Below are positions 25,346 to 33,936 of a DNA stretch of 64,000 bases, in pieces. The notes beneath the pieces are model-generated. The model saw nothing but the letters and a program-made list of their open reading frames with translations. It did not search any database and was not told the DNA's origin. Both the position numbers and the translations under genes were made by a program. The DNA is from Nonomuraea guangzhouensis. GTDB taxonomy: Bacteria; Actinomycetota; Actinomycetes; Streptosporangiales; Streptosporangiaceae. Within the stretch, counting starts at the first letter, position 1. Each line of letters starts with the position of its first letter. The DNA is taken from contig NZ_JAHKRM010000016.1 of assembly GCF_019396345.1 (NCBI RefSeq), positions 212,976 through 276,975 on the forward strand. The letters run 5' to 3'.

Positions 25346-25759
25346 CTAGCCGAGGGCCCTTCGGGGTACTGTGGCGCTCACCGTGGTGCCTTGTCCTTGT
25401 ACGCCATTGACGGTGAGGCCGCCGCCTATCCCGGCAAGCTCGACCCGTCTGCCACCCAAAGCGGCCTCATACGCCTTGGCCGACGTACCGAGACCGTCAT
25501 CCCTGACGGTCAAGCGCAGCCCGCCGGAAGCCACGGTGAGGGCGATGGAGACGGTACGAGCCTGTGCCTGCCGTTCCACCTCCTGCAGAACGTCACGGAT
25601 CGCGCCATGGACGATCTCGGTGATGCGGGCGGGAAGCGGCTGTTTCGGCAGAGCCCATATCTCCACCGTGATCCCGGTCCGCAGTGACCATTCCGCCAGG
25701 TGATCCTCCAGAGCGTGTGAGGTGGCCGTGCGACTGCCTGATTCAGAGCTATTGATCAT
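25346..25759 (-). CDS. Orphan histidine-kinase-type ATPase domain
   Basis: The product is 137 residues and covers only the C-terminal HATPase_c part of a NarL-partner kinase: EEIV-like helix (ITEIVHGAIRDVLQEVERQAQA) in place of a usual N-box, G1 box VRDDGLG and a final G-box-like GGGLTVNGVQGQGTTVSATVP. No dimerisation domain, phospho-His or membrane helix is present. It could be a fragment or a stand-alone regulator such as an anti-sigma or decoy domain. It is convergent with the kinase gene (12-bp gap) and lies 13 bp downstream of a secreted protein gene on its own strand. Confidence 0.7.
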   Translation of the reverse strand: MINSSESGSRTATSHALEDHLAEWSLRTGITVEIWALPKQPLPARITEIVHGAIRDVLQEVERQAQARTVSIALTVASGGLRLTVRDDGLGTSAKAYEAALGGRRVELAGIGGGLTVNGVQGQGTTVSATVPRRALG

Positions 25760-25772
25760 CTGTTTCTTCCAC

Positions 25773-26102
25773 CTAGCGGACCATCTTGAGCCCGGTGTGC
25801 CAGACGTACCCGTGGCCCCCGCCGTTCAGTTTCCAGACTTCGGTCCACTTCCAGGTGGGCTTGTTGTCCCAGCAGTAGCCGTGGAACTTGGTGCCCTTCT
25901 TGGCCACCCGGTAGCCGGAGCTGAGGCTCTTGCGCTTGTGCACCTTGACCGCCCACTTCGCCTGGACGACGCAGGGCCACAGAAGGGCCGAGGCCTGGGT
26001 GGCGCCTTCGGTGGCGCTGGTGGCGTGCGCTGAGGAGACCAGCACGCCGGAGGTGAGCGCGGCCGCCACAGTCAGTGTGGCGATCTTTCCTACGGATCTC
26101 AT
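25773..26102 (-). CDS. Small secreted protein, possible SH3-like domain
   Basis: The product is 109 residues. The signal peptide is clear (MRSVGKIATLTVAAALTSGVLV, cleavage near AHA). The mature part has paired cysteines (WPCVV, GYCWDN) and alternating hydrophobic/polar strands with basic and aromatic residues (RVAKKGTKFHGYCWDN, WKWTEVWKLNGGGHGYVW), which resembles bacterial SH3 folds that bind the wall. The ATG at 26102 is the natural signal-peptide start. Three 11-bp phased repeats lie 25 bp upstream. Confidence 0.7.
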   Translation of the reverse strand: MRSVGKIATLTVAAALTSGVLVSSAHATSATEGATQASALLWPCVVQAKWAVKVHKRKSLSSGYRVAKKGTKFHGYCWDNKPTWKWTEVWKLNGGGHGYVWHTGLKMVR

Positions 26103-26126
26103 GTCCGGAAAAGTAGGCTTACAGGT

Positions 26127-26154
26127 GTTGAGGATATGTTGAGAATCCGTCGAG
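26127..26154 (-). promoter_or_regulatory. Three 11-bp phased direct repeats (CTCAAC, CTCAAC, CTCGAC)
   Basis: Read on the minus strand toward the secreted protein gene, the hexamers lie at 26154-26149 (CTCGAC), 26143-26138 (CTCAAC) and 26132-26127 (CTCAAC), each 11 bp apart. The motif and spacing match the set at 19777-19804. Position just upstream of a start codon is as expected for a SARP/AfsR-type activator site overlapping a -35 region. Confidence 0.6.
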
Positions 26155-26510
26155 CTTCCTTGACTGGGCCACACGCCAGGGGAGACGTCGTCTGCACAAG
26201 GCCCCAAAGCGGGCGGCCTCGTGTGCCAGCTGGTGATGCGTCCGCATGATCGATGCGAAGGCCTTCGGCTCGAAGTCGCCTCCCGCGCCGCTGGTGCGCC
26301 AGAGACCGGTCTCGGTGACCGGATGAGCAGGACGAGCTGTCGACCGTGACCGTGGTCCCGATGGGGATCCTCGCGGTCTGCGCGTACGTACCTCGACGAC
26401 AACGAAGGGGCCGCCACCGACATGTTGATCCGCGTTCGGGACAACATTGTCACCGATGACGTCTATGGTGTCCCACCATATCGGCGGGATCGGATGGACG
26501 GAGATCGGTT
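26155..26510. other. Gap without a recognisable gene
   Basis: About 350 bp between divergent genes. Open frames on the minus strand have no domain signature. A short inverted repeat GACAACATTGTC lies near 26441-26452 and might serve the WD40 gene at 26511. Otherwise I see nothing I can support. Confidence 0.4.
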
Positions 26511-28835
26511 GTGCGTGGCTGGGGCAGCGGCGGCAGAACGGACAAGCGGGACGAGTTGAAGGTGGCATGGCTGCCTGAGGGCCGCGGGGCGATGATGACG
26601 GAGCCGACGTTCCTGCGGGCGCTGGACCGGAAGCGATTATCGGCCGTCATGGTCGCGTTGCGGTCGAAGCGGGGACGGCTGGCGCGGTTGGTGTTCGAAG
26701 GAGTGCCCTCATCGGTCGATTGGGAGCGGCTTGGGGGAGCGGAGCGGGTGGCGTGGGTGGTGGTCGCGGCTCGGGCGGCCGGAGCCGAGGAACTGGCCTC
26801 GTCGGTGTTGGCCTCCGGGTTGCCGGTGGCGTGGGTGACCCGATGGGCGGCGTTTCCGCCGCCTCAGCTGCCACTTCATGACGACAAGATCTTCGTGCAC
26901 GCCAACTGCGTGGCGATCGGCAACGTGGAAGGCCGTGCGACGATCGTGTCTGGTGGAAGCGATTGCAGGGTGCGGATGTGGGACGCGGCCACCGGTGCCC
27001 CCGTCGGCGCCCCTCTCGACTGCACCGCCGACGACGACTACTACAGGGTGCGCAGCGATGAGGTGTATTCAGTCGCCATCGGACACATCGACGGGCGATC
27101 GGTGATCGTGGCCGGTTGTGGCAACACGACCGCAGTCGTGTGGGACCGCCTCACTGAGGAGTCTCCGCGCCGTCGCCGAGTCTGGCGTTCCCTGAGCGAA
27201 GGCCGGGCGGCGGTGACGATCTGGCCCGACGATGAACGTGTCCCGCCGGTCATCGTCCGCGGTGGTGGCTTCGACAACACGATTGAGCGTATGGCCGCCG
27301 GGTCGGGAGGCCTGCTGGGCGGCCCCATCGACTGCGAGTCGAGGAAGGCGTACTCGGTGGCGATGGGGCTGATCGGCGACCGACGAGTGATCGTCTCCGG
27401 CCACGGCGCCGAATTCATCGATGAGGAGGGAGCCGACGGAGAGGTACGTCTGTGGGACGCGGTCACCGGTTCCCCGATCGGTGAACCCCTGCGCGGCCAC
27501 ACCGGTGCTGTCCTGTCCGTGGCGATCGGGGAAGTCGACGGCCGGGCGATCGTCGTCTCCGCGAGCTACGACGGCACGGTCCGGATCTGGGATCCGACGA
27601 CCGCAACTCCGGTCGGTGAACCTCTGCGAGGTCACACCGCCCGGGTGGAGGCGGTGGCGATCGGGCGGATCGACGGTCGAGCGGTGATCGTCTCCGGCGG
27701 TGCGGACAACAAGGTCCGGGTATGGGACGCGGTCACCGGTGCCCCGATCGGACCCCTGCGCGGCCACCTGACCGCGGAGAAGTCGTCCCATCACAACGTG
27801 GTGAAGTCGGTGGCGATCGGTCAGGTCGAGGACCGGGCGGTGATCGTCTCCGGCGGCGGTGACGGCATGGTGCGGATGTGGGACACGACGGCGGACCTGC
27901 CGCAGGGTCATCTCGACGAGGTGCTCTCGTTGGCGCCCGGAGTCGTCAACGGCCGCTCCGTCATCATTTCCGGTGGGAACGACGGCACGATACGGATGTG
28001 GGACGCGACGACCGGTGCTCCGGCCGGCGAACCGCTGGGCAATGGCGTCGGCGCGGTGCATTCGGTGGCGGCGGGGCACACCGGTGACGGCCATGTGCGG
28101 CTGGTTGCCCTCAGCTGGGGCAGAGCCCGGATATGGGACGCAGTCAGCGGCGCCCTTGTCGCTGAGCTGCCGAATCAATCCGTCAACAGGATCGCGGTGG
28201 GGACGGTGGCGGGTCGATCGGTGATCGTCACCGTCAGTGCCGTCCATGACGACGCCGACAGAACCTGGAAGAAGGGGGTGCAGCTGTGGGAGATGGCCAC
28301 GGGAACCCCGATAGGTGAGCCCTACTTTGTACCGGATCGCGTGACGTCGCTGACCGTGGTAGAGGTGGGAGGCCGCACGATGATCGTCTCTGGGCGCGAA
28401 GACCACTCACTGCGTACGTGGGACGCCGCGACCGGGGCCTCGATCGGCGAAGCCATGCGAGGTCACACCGGCAGCGTGGTCGCACTGGCGGTCAAGGAGG
28501 TGGGAGGCCGCCTCTTGCTCGCCTCGGGCGGTGCCGACAAGACGGTCCGCGTGTGGGACCTGATGACCGGCACTCCGGTCGGCGACGCCTTGCACGGTCA
28601 CACCGCAACGGTCACCTCGGTGGCCTTCGGCGAGGTGGGTGGCGGGTCAGCCGTCGTCTCCGGCAGCCGGGATGACGGCACGGTGCGGATCTGGGACGCT
28701 GCCGGTCGCTCTGACCGGTCGGGGCGATCCATCGACCTCGGCGTGCCGGTGACCGGGGTGGTCCCCACCGGACCCGACGAACTGGCGGTGAGCACCGCCA
28801 TCGGAATCATCGGCTTGAGCCTCGCTGAGCCCTAA
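26511..28835 (+). CDS. WD40 repeat protein
   Basis: The product is 774 residues. The GTG start at 26511 has GGAG seven bases upstream; ATGs at 26592 and 26595 are alternatives. The first 110 residues form an unassigned helical domain. The rest holds about thirteen WD40 units of a form common in actinomycetes: VAIGxxDGRxVIVSGGxDxxVRxWDxxTGxPxGEPLRGHT. No kinase, caspase or NACHT motor domain is fused, which is unusual since these repeats often cap STAND proteins. No signal peptide, so it is cytoplasmic, probably a scaffold. Confidence 0.85.
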   Translation: MRGWGSGGRTDKRDELKVAWLPEGRGAMMTEPTFLRALDRKRLSAVMVALRSKRGRLARLVFEGVPSSVDWERLGGAERVAWVVVAARAAGAEELASSVLASGLPVAWVTRWAAFPPPQLPLHDDKIFVHANCVAIGNVEGRATIVSGGSDCRVRMWDAATGAPVGAPLDCTADDDYYRVRSDEVYSVAIGHIDGRSVIVAGCGNTTAVVWDRLTEESPRRRRVWRSLSEGRAAVTIWPDDERVPPVIVRGGGFDNTIERMAAGSGGLLGGPIDCESRKAYSVAMGLIGDRRVIVSGHGAEFIDEEGADGEVRLWDAVTGSPIGEPLRGHTGAVLSVAIGEVDGRAIVVSASYDGTVRIWDPTTATPVGEPLRGHTARVEAVAIGRIDGRAVIVSGGADNKVRVWDAVTGAPIGPLRGHLTAEKSSHHNVVKSVAIGQVEDRAVIVSGGGDGMVRMWDTTADLPQGHLDEVLSLAPGVVNGRSVIISGGNDGTIRMWDATTGAPAGEPLGNGVGAVHSVAAGHTGDGHVRLVALSWGRARIWDAVSGALVAELPNQSVNRIAVGTVAGRSVIVTVSAVHDDADRTWKKGVQLWEMATGTPIGEPYFVPDRVTSLTVVEVGGRTMIVSGREDHSLRTWDAATGASIGEAMRGHTGSVVALAVKEVGGRLLLASGGADKTVRVWDLMTGTPVGDALHGHTATVTSVAFGEVGGGSAVVSGSRDDGTVRIWDAAGRSDRSGRSIDLGVPVTGVVPTGPDELAVSTAIGIIGLSLAEP

Positions 28836-29666
28836 GCCAAGCCTCCGCGCGTTCGACGTGAAGCGTACGGCCAAGTGCCTGGTATGCGTCTCGCATGGTC
28901 TCCACGGCCGCACGATCGGGGTAGAGCGCCTTGAGAACGCACAATGCCGACGCGGGGTACCCGGCGGCAAGAAGGTCCCGTGCGTGAGCGATGTGTTCAT
29001 CGTCGTCCCATGAAGGGACAATCTCCACGGCTATGGGGGCAAAAGCTGCCGCTTCGGCGAGCACGCCTATGCCGTCGTCAGTTGACTCGTACCGCCAGCC
29101 AAGGGGAACCGTGGGGCGGATTGCCCGGCTCGAACGTGCGCCGGCCGTAATGTCTGGGGAGCCGATGCCGGGATGCAGGCCGAGGGCGCGGCACAGCTCT
29201 GTCCATCGCGGATCGTCGGCCGGGGACGGCTGCCCTTGTGTACGTCCCCACGCCTTCCAACTGGCCATGCTTCCGACCAGGAGATTCTCCAGCGCTTGTT
29301 TCGTGTTGTCGCCGAGCCAGACCGCGTGGTCGTCGACCGGAGCGAACGACACGCACGGATGGTCGTCGAGATCCAGCTCGGGGGCGAGCACGCCCACCCG
29401 TAGTGGAGCCCGTCGCCGCCGTTCCAGCAGAAGGGAACGATCTCCATCGGCTGACTCTGGTAGCCGAGCTCGGATGGATCACTGATGTCCGGCGGTGGAT
29501 CGAGGAGGACCGTGTCAAGATCGCCGCATAAAAAGGACCCGCACTTCTCCCATGCGAGCTCATAGACCTCCAGGCCGGTCTCGGGATCGAAACCGTCGAG
29601 AACGAAGGCCCGCAGCGCGTCGAATGTCGCGGGAAGCCGGAACGACTCGTGTAGGGGGTGACGCAT
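28807..29666 (-). pseudogene. Frameshifted gene, possibly SUKH-like (SMI1/KNR4-type) family
   Basis: Two overlapping frames together make one plausible protein of about 285 residues. The first (start 29666) runs MRHPLHESFRLPATFDAL to NGGDGLHYGW; the second continues VLAPELDLDDHPCVSFAPVDD to the end at 28807. The change is a -1 shift near 29390-29402, at GGGTGGGC. Beyond the break the first frame turns into Ser/Arg-rich nonsense. The GGDGLHYGW/PCVSF pattern recalls SUKH-type immunity proteins but the match is loose. It overlaps the 3' end of the convergent WD40 gene by 29 bp. It may be a pseudogene or a sequencing error. Confidence 0.6.
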
Positions 29667-29703
29667 GGCCCGCAGAGTAGCAATTGCCCCGGGCTGAAGA
29701 CGC

Positions 29704-30663
29704 TCAACTCCACAGCGTGATGTGAATGGACGGGCGGAAGCGGCCCACGTTCACGCCGGGGCCACGCAGCATGGCCTGGGTGGCGCGGGGTGTGGTGACG
29801 AATCGGACCAGCTCGGCCGCCGCCGGTGCCACGCCGCCCTCCGCCAGCGTCATCGTGAACCAGCCGCCGTCGAACCGCAGCGACGGCCCGGCGACGCGCA
29901 CCAGCCGGCCGTTGGCGAGGTCCTGCGCCACCGCGAACGAGATCGCCGGGGCCACGCCGCTGTTGCGCTGTGCCTGCTCCAGGGCCGCGGCGTGGCTCTG
30001 GTAGATCTGCTGGTGGTGTTCGGGCACGTTGAGCTTGCGCAGCATCGTCGGTACGGCGCCGAGGTCGGTCGCGGCCGAGGGGCCGAGCAGCCACACCTGG
30101 TCGCGCAGCTGGTGCGTGCCGACGTCGCGCCCGGCGAGCGGGTGCTCGGGCCCGCAGACGACGACGAGCTGGTAGTTCAGGAACGCTCTGCAGGACAGCG
30201 TCTCGTCCGCGCCGCCGCCCGGATGGGGGCCGATCGCCACGTCGACGGTCCGCGAGCGCAGCAGCGACCCGAACCGCCGCGGGTCGTGCACGCTCAGCTC
30301 CACGTCGAGGTCGGCGGCCCGCCCGGCGAACAGCCCGATCAGACCGGGCGCCGCGTACTCGGCGAACAGGCTCGACGCGGCGACCCGCAGCAGCCTGCGC
30401 CCGCGCCCGGCCTGGCCCACCTCGATGATCGTGCGCTCCTGCAGGCTGAGCAGCTCCGCCGCCCTGCTCGCCAGCCGTAACCCGCCGGGCGTGAACGCCA
30501 GCCCGGAAGCGGTCCTGGTGAACAGCCGGTCACCGAGCTCCTTACGCAGCTGACCGACGTGCAGGGAGACGGCCGCCTCCGACACATCGAGCTCCGCGGC
30601 CGCCTGCTTGACCGACCCGAGCCGCACCACGGCCGCGAACGCGCGAAGCTGCGTGGGCGTCAT
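29704..30663 (-). CDS. LysR-family transcriptional regulator
   Basis: The product is 319 residues. The N-terminal winged helix-turn-helix (QLRAFAAVVRLGSVKQAAAELDVSEAAVSLHV, about 4-40) precedes a periplasmic-binding-like effector domain (from about 90). The ATG at 30663 is preferred over a TTG two codons earlier. LysR proteins control CO dehydrogenase in mycobacteria (CutR), but this gene is 14 kb from the cox cluster, so I assign no target. The upstream neighbour on the same strand is a lipoprotein gene 50 bp away. Confidence 0.88.
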   Translation of the reverse strand: MTPTQLRAFAAVVRLGSVKQAAAELDVSEAAVSLHVGQLRKELGDRLFTRTASGLAFTPGGLRLASRAAELLSLQERTIIEVGQAGRGRRLLRVAASSLFAEYAAPGLIGLFAGRAADLDVELSVHDPRRFGSLLRSRTVDVAIGPHPGGGADETLSCRAFLNYQLVVVCGPEHPLAGRDVGTHQLRDQVWLLGPSAATDLGAVPTMLRKLNVPEHHQQIYQSHAAALEQAQRNSGVAPAISFAVAQDLANGRLVRVAGPSLRFDGGWFTMTLAEGGVAPAAAELVRFVTTPRATQAMLRGPGVNVGRFRPSIHITLWS

Positions 30664-30712
30664 GAGCAAAAGCTACTGGCCGGACTTCAAAGATCATAGA
30701 GCGCGAAAGCCG

Positions 30713-31729
30713 TCAGTCGCCGGTGACGCTGATCTGGCTGGTCCAGTCGGCGACGATCCGCGTCTTCTTCGACGCCGACGCGGGCACCACGGCCGCGAAC
30801 CAGCTGGCCTGGACCAGGATGACCCGGTTGCGGAACTCCTTCTTGCCGCTCAGCGCGGCGGGTTCGGACCGGGTGAAGGAGAGTGTCGCGGCTTTGGGGC
30901 GGGCGGTGAAGCTCTGTTGCTCCCGTACGCCGTACCAGACGACGGCCCCTCCTCCGGAGGCGCGCAGCCCGTAGATCGACGGGACCACCTGGGTGCGGTC
31001 GCGTACGTCCCACTGGCCGCGCAGCAGGCGTAGGTCGGCGAGGCGGTCGGTGGCGGACTGGGTGGTGTAGGGGCCCGCGCCCAGGAGGCGGTTGGCCCGG
31101 GCGTCCTTGCCGTTGGTGGCCAGAGAACGCGCGTGCGCGGCGGCTATCACGCGGGGGGCGACGGCCAGCTTCGTGGTGGCGGTGCCGGCCACCGCGGTCG
31201 CCCGGCCCTCGTCGTCGACGGCGATGGGCAAGGCGGCTGCCTGGAGCGGTGTGTTCGACCGGGCGACCAGGCGCCAGCCGGCGGCGGTCTCCTGGAGGAT
31301 GAGCTGGGTGCGGTCGTCCTTGCCCTGCTCGGTGATCTCGGCCAGGAACCAGCGGGCTCCGGTGGGGTTCTTCGCGATGACGAAGCGGGTGCTGGTGAGC
31401 TGGGGAAGGGCGCCGGGCTGATCGCCGCGCAGCTTGGCGAGCCGGAGGTCGGCCCGGTCGAGCTCCAGCGCCAGGCCGGTGCTTGACTCCTCCAGTCCGG
31501 CTCCGTCCTGCAGCCTGGCCTGTTGTACCTGCTCCCGGTAGCGGTCGAGGACCAGCGCGGCCTCGGCCTGCGTCAGTTCGCCCTGCGCTGGTGCGGCCGG
31601 TGAGGCGCTCGCCTGTGGCAGGGAACCCACCGACCAGGCGCCGGCCTGGGGTGGTGTCCCGGAGGTGCTGCACGCGGTGACCATGGCCAAGGCCAGGCCA
31701 CTCACGAACAGCGGGCGATTCACCGGCAC
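30713..31729 (-). CDS. Hypothetical lipoprotein
   Basis: The product is 338 residues. The GTG at 31729 has a GGAGG five bases upstream. The signal peptide PVNRPLFVSGLALAMVTAC ends at Cys20 (lipobox VTAC). The mature part starts with a helix rich in Glu/Arg (ELTQAEAALVLDRYREQVQQA) then alternates strands in two similar-sized halves. I do not recognise a family; the shape (helix with ARG... then WFLAEIT, GWRLVARS) is NTF2-like in feel, but this is a guess. It is alone in its transcription unit, so far as spacing shows. Confidence 0.75.
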   Translation of the reverse strand: MPVNRPLFVSGLALAMVTACSTSGTPPQAGAWSVGSLPQASASPAAPAQGELTQAEAALVLDRYREQVQQARLQDGAGLEESSTGLALELDRADLRLAKLRGDQPGALPQLTSTRFVIAKNPTGARWFLAEITEQGKDDRTQLILQETAAGWRLVARSNTPLQAAALPIAVDDEGRATAVAGTATTKLAVAPRVIAAAHARSLATNGKDARANRLLGAGPYTTQSATDRLADLRLLRGQWDVRDRTQVVPSIYGLRASGGGAVVWYGVREQQSFTARPKAATLSFTRSEPAALSGKKEFRNRVILVQASWFAAVVPASASKKTRIVADWTSQISVTGD

Positions 31730-31828
31730 GGATACCTCCGCGACATGCCCGTGGGAGCGTCCTGAGCTGTCTTGATGGTGTACGGCCCGCACCTGGTCCA
31801 GGTTCAATCAGCGGGTGCGGGGATGATC

Positions 31829-32494
31829 TCACACTCCGGCGGCGAACGGGTGCGCCGGGATGGTCGCGGGGCGCTCGTCGTACGCGGGACGGGTCAGCAT
31901 CGCCTGGGCGAGGCCGGCCTTGACCAGGGCGGCGCCGCGCACGACCGGCAGCAGGGTCAGCGCGAACAGGACGCCGAGCACGGTGTTGAAGACCACGAGG
32001 GTGGTGAGGTCACTGCCGAGGCCGAGCAGGCCCGGCAGGTCGCCCTGGTAGCCGGGGATGCGGGCGATGATCCAGCCGTAGAGCGGGAACGTCAGCCCGG
32101 CGATCGCCCCCGCCCACCAGACGACGGTGACGGCGAAGGTGGCGATGGCGATGGGGAAGGCGATGATGGTGTGCAGGATGTCCAGCGCCGCCTGTCCGCT
32201 GGTCAGCGGGTTCATGGTGCGGCGGAACCAGCCGGCGTCCACCGGTGCCTGACGGTAGCGGGGGCGCGCGAGGCGGCGGCCGAGTACGTCGGGCAGCAGC
32301 ACGCGCTCGACGTCGGCGAAGTTACGCGCCATGGCGGCGGACGCGGCCAGGATGGGCAGGCCGACGAACGCGACGGCACTGCCCGCTCCGGCCGCCACGC
32401 CGGCCAGGACCAGGACGAAGGAGATCACGGCGGTGGGGAAGCCGAGCAGCACGTAGCGGGTGTCGGTGGCGATGCGGTGCCGGAGGGTCGTCAT
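31829..32494 (-). CDS. Stand-alone putative 'sensor' membrane domain protein
   Basis: The product is 221 residues with four or more membrane helices (GFPTAVISFVLVLAGVAAG, AVAFVGLPILAASAAMA, IIAFPIAIATFAVTVVWWAGA, DLTTLVVFNTVLGVLFALTLL). The pattern matches the putative sensor domain (PF13796) that normally forms the N-terminus of NarX-like histidine kinases. Here no kinase domain follows, so the protein is either a truncated kinase or a free membrane sensor. The nearest matching kinase part is the orphan ATPase domain at 25346-25759, about 6 kb away. Confidence 0.75.
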   Translation of the reverse strand: MTTLRHRIATDTRYVLLGFPTAVISFVLVLAGVAAGAGSAVAFVGLPILAASAAMARNFADVERVLLPDVLGRRLARPRYRQAPVDAGWFRRTMNPLTSGQAALDILHTIIAFPIAIATFAVTVVWWAGAIAGLTFPLYGWIIARIPGYQGDLPGLLGLGSDLTTLVVFNTVLGVLFALTLLPVVRGAALVKAGLAQAMLTRPAYDERPATIPAHPFAAGV

Positions 32495-32584
32495 ACCGAG
32501 AACGCTACGAGCCGCGGCCTTCCAGATCGCTCCCGCTCACTGCCCTATCGGGGTAGTGCTGGCCCCACCACGCGTCCAAAGAGG

Positions 32585-33406
32585 TTACGGGACGCGTCCG
32601 ACGCCGCCCAGGACGCCGCCCTTCTCCAGGCCGGGCGGGATGAACTGCTCGTCGTTGCGCCAGTCCTGCGCGGGTACGACGCCCGGTTCGAGCAGTTCGA
32701 GGCCGTCGAAGTAGCCGCGTACGGTGTCGCGGTCGCGCCAGATCATCGCGCCCGAGCTGGACTTCCGGTAGACGTCCTGGGCCTCGGCGAGTCGTTCCGG
32801 GATGCCCTCGTTCTCCTCGATGTACCCGTGCGAGATGATCAGGTAGCTGCCCGGGACCAGCGGCTCGCGCAGGGTCCGGACGATGCGGGCCACCTCCTCG
32901 TCGTCGTCGAGGAAGTGGAACACCGCGACGACGAGGATGGCGACCGGCTGGCTGAAGTCGAGGTGCGCGGCGGCGGCCTCCAGGATGGCCTTCGGGTCGC
33001 GCGTGTCGCCGTCGAGGATCACCGTGTCGGGGTTGTCGGCGAGCAGGGCGCGGGCGTGCACCAGGACGATGGGGTCGTTGTCGGTGTAGACGACCTTGGC
33101 GTCCGGGATGACGCGGTGCGCGACCTGGTGCACGTTGTTCTGGGTGGGCAGGCCGGTGCCGATGTCGAGGAACTGCCGTACGCCCGCCTTGGCGACCTCC
33201 TCCACGGCGCGGATGAGGAAGCCGCGGTTGGCCCGGGCGATCTCGCGGATGTCCGAGCCGGTCTCCAGACTGATCCGGACGATGTGCTCGGCCGCCTCGC
33301 GATCGGCGGAGAAGTTGTCCTTCCCACCCAGGAAGTAGTCGTACATCCGAGCGACGCTGGGGACGGTCGGGTCGACCTTCCCGGCGGGCTGCTCATCCTC
33401 GGGCAC
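32585..33406 (-). CDS. SAM-dependent methyltransferase, SAV2177/DUF574 type
   Basis: The product is 273 residues. VARMYDYFLGGKDNFSADREAAE near the N-terminus and FLDIGTGLPTQNNVHQVA (SAM loop, about 83-100) are the marks of the actinobacterial SAV2177-like methyltransferases (PF04672). The GTG at 33406 follows AAGGGGG, so I prefer it to an ATG at 33436. Members are found in many copies per genome and their substrates are unknown. Spacing to both neighbours suggests a single-gene unit. Confidence 0.88.
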   Translation of the reverse strand: MPEDEQPAGKVDPTVPSVARMYDYFLGGKDNFSADREAAEHIVRISLETGSDIREIARANRGFLIRAVEEVAKAGVRQFLDIGTGLPTQNNVHQVAHRVIPDAKVVYTDNDPIVLVHARALLADNPDTVILDGDTRDPKAILEAAAAHLDFSQPVAILVVAVFHFLDDDEEVARIVRTLREPLVPGSYLIISHGYIEENEGIPERLAEAQDVYRKSSSGAMIWRDRDTVRGYFDGLELLEPGVVPAQDWRNDEQFIPPGLEKGGVLGGVGRVP

Positions 33407-33469
33407 GCTTACCCCCTTAATCACGTATGCCCGCATCTTACGGTGAATAGGGATATCTGTGGTGGTGTG

Positions 33470-33904
33470 TTAGTCCGGAGCCCAGTACTTCACGAGGAAC
33501 CTCTCCAGCCGCTTCACCACCGGGGTCCAGGTGCGGGTCAGGGTGTAGCGGCTGACGCGGTGGCCCTTGTAGGTGAGCGTGTACTTGAGGAAGTCGGCTC
33601 CCTGCGGCTGGGCCTCGGAGCGGCCGAGGTGCAGCCGCTTCAGTTCGCCGTGCAGTTTGCGCTTCTCGGCGCTGGTGAGGCACTTGTCCACGGTCGGGCC
33701 CGTACGGCGGCTCAGCCGTACGCAGCCGTTGGTGTAGACGATCACCCGGTTGTCGAAGCCCGCGAAGCCGCCCTGCTCGCGGAGCTCGACCAGCACCTTC
33801 TTGGCAACGGATGCAGTGGGCGAGGCCAGGGCGGCGGTGGGTGCCATGGTGGCGCTCAGGAGGGTGCTCACCAGCAGGGCGAGCGCGATCCGCCAGATTC
33901 TCAT
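33470..33904 (-). CDS. Small secreted protein, possibly emfourin-like
   Basis: The product is 144 residues with a signal peptide (MRIWRIALALLVSTLLSATMA, cleavage near ALASP). The mature part reads VLVELREQGGFAGFDNRVIVYTNGC and later VDKCLTSAEKRKLHGELKRLHL, with two Cys. The GGFAG-N-hydrophobic-strand pattern recalls the emfourin/protealysin-inhibitor fold, which would make it a protease inhibitor; confidence in this is low. The ATG at 33904 is the signal-peptide start. It lies 32 bp downstream of the NarL-type regulator on the same strand. Confidence 0.65.
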   Translation of the reverse strand: MRIWRIALALLVSTLLSATMAPTAALASPTASVAKKVLVELREQGGFAGFDNRVIVYTNGCVRLSRRTGPTVDKCLTSAEKRKLHGELKRLHLGRSEAQPQGADFLKYTLTYKGHRVSRYTLTRTWTPVVKRLERFLVKYWAPD

Positions 33905-33936
33905 ACCTATAGGACGTCCGGCAGCACCGAATCGGC

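Noticed and set aside
29704..30663. LysR gene considered as CutR, regulator of CO dehydrogenase
   Set aside because: It is 14 kb from coxM with many unrelated genes between, and no sequence feature specific to CutR can be seen by eye.
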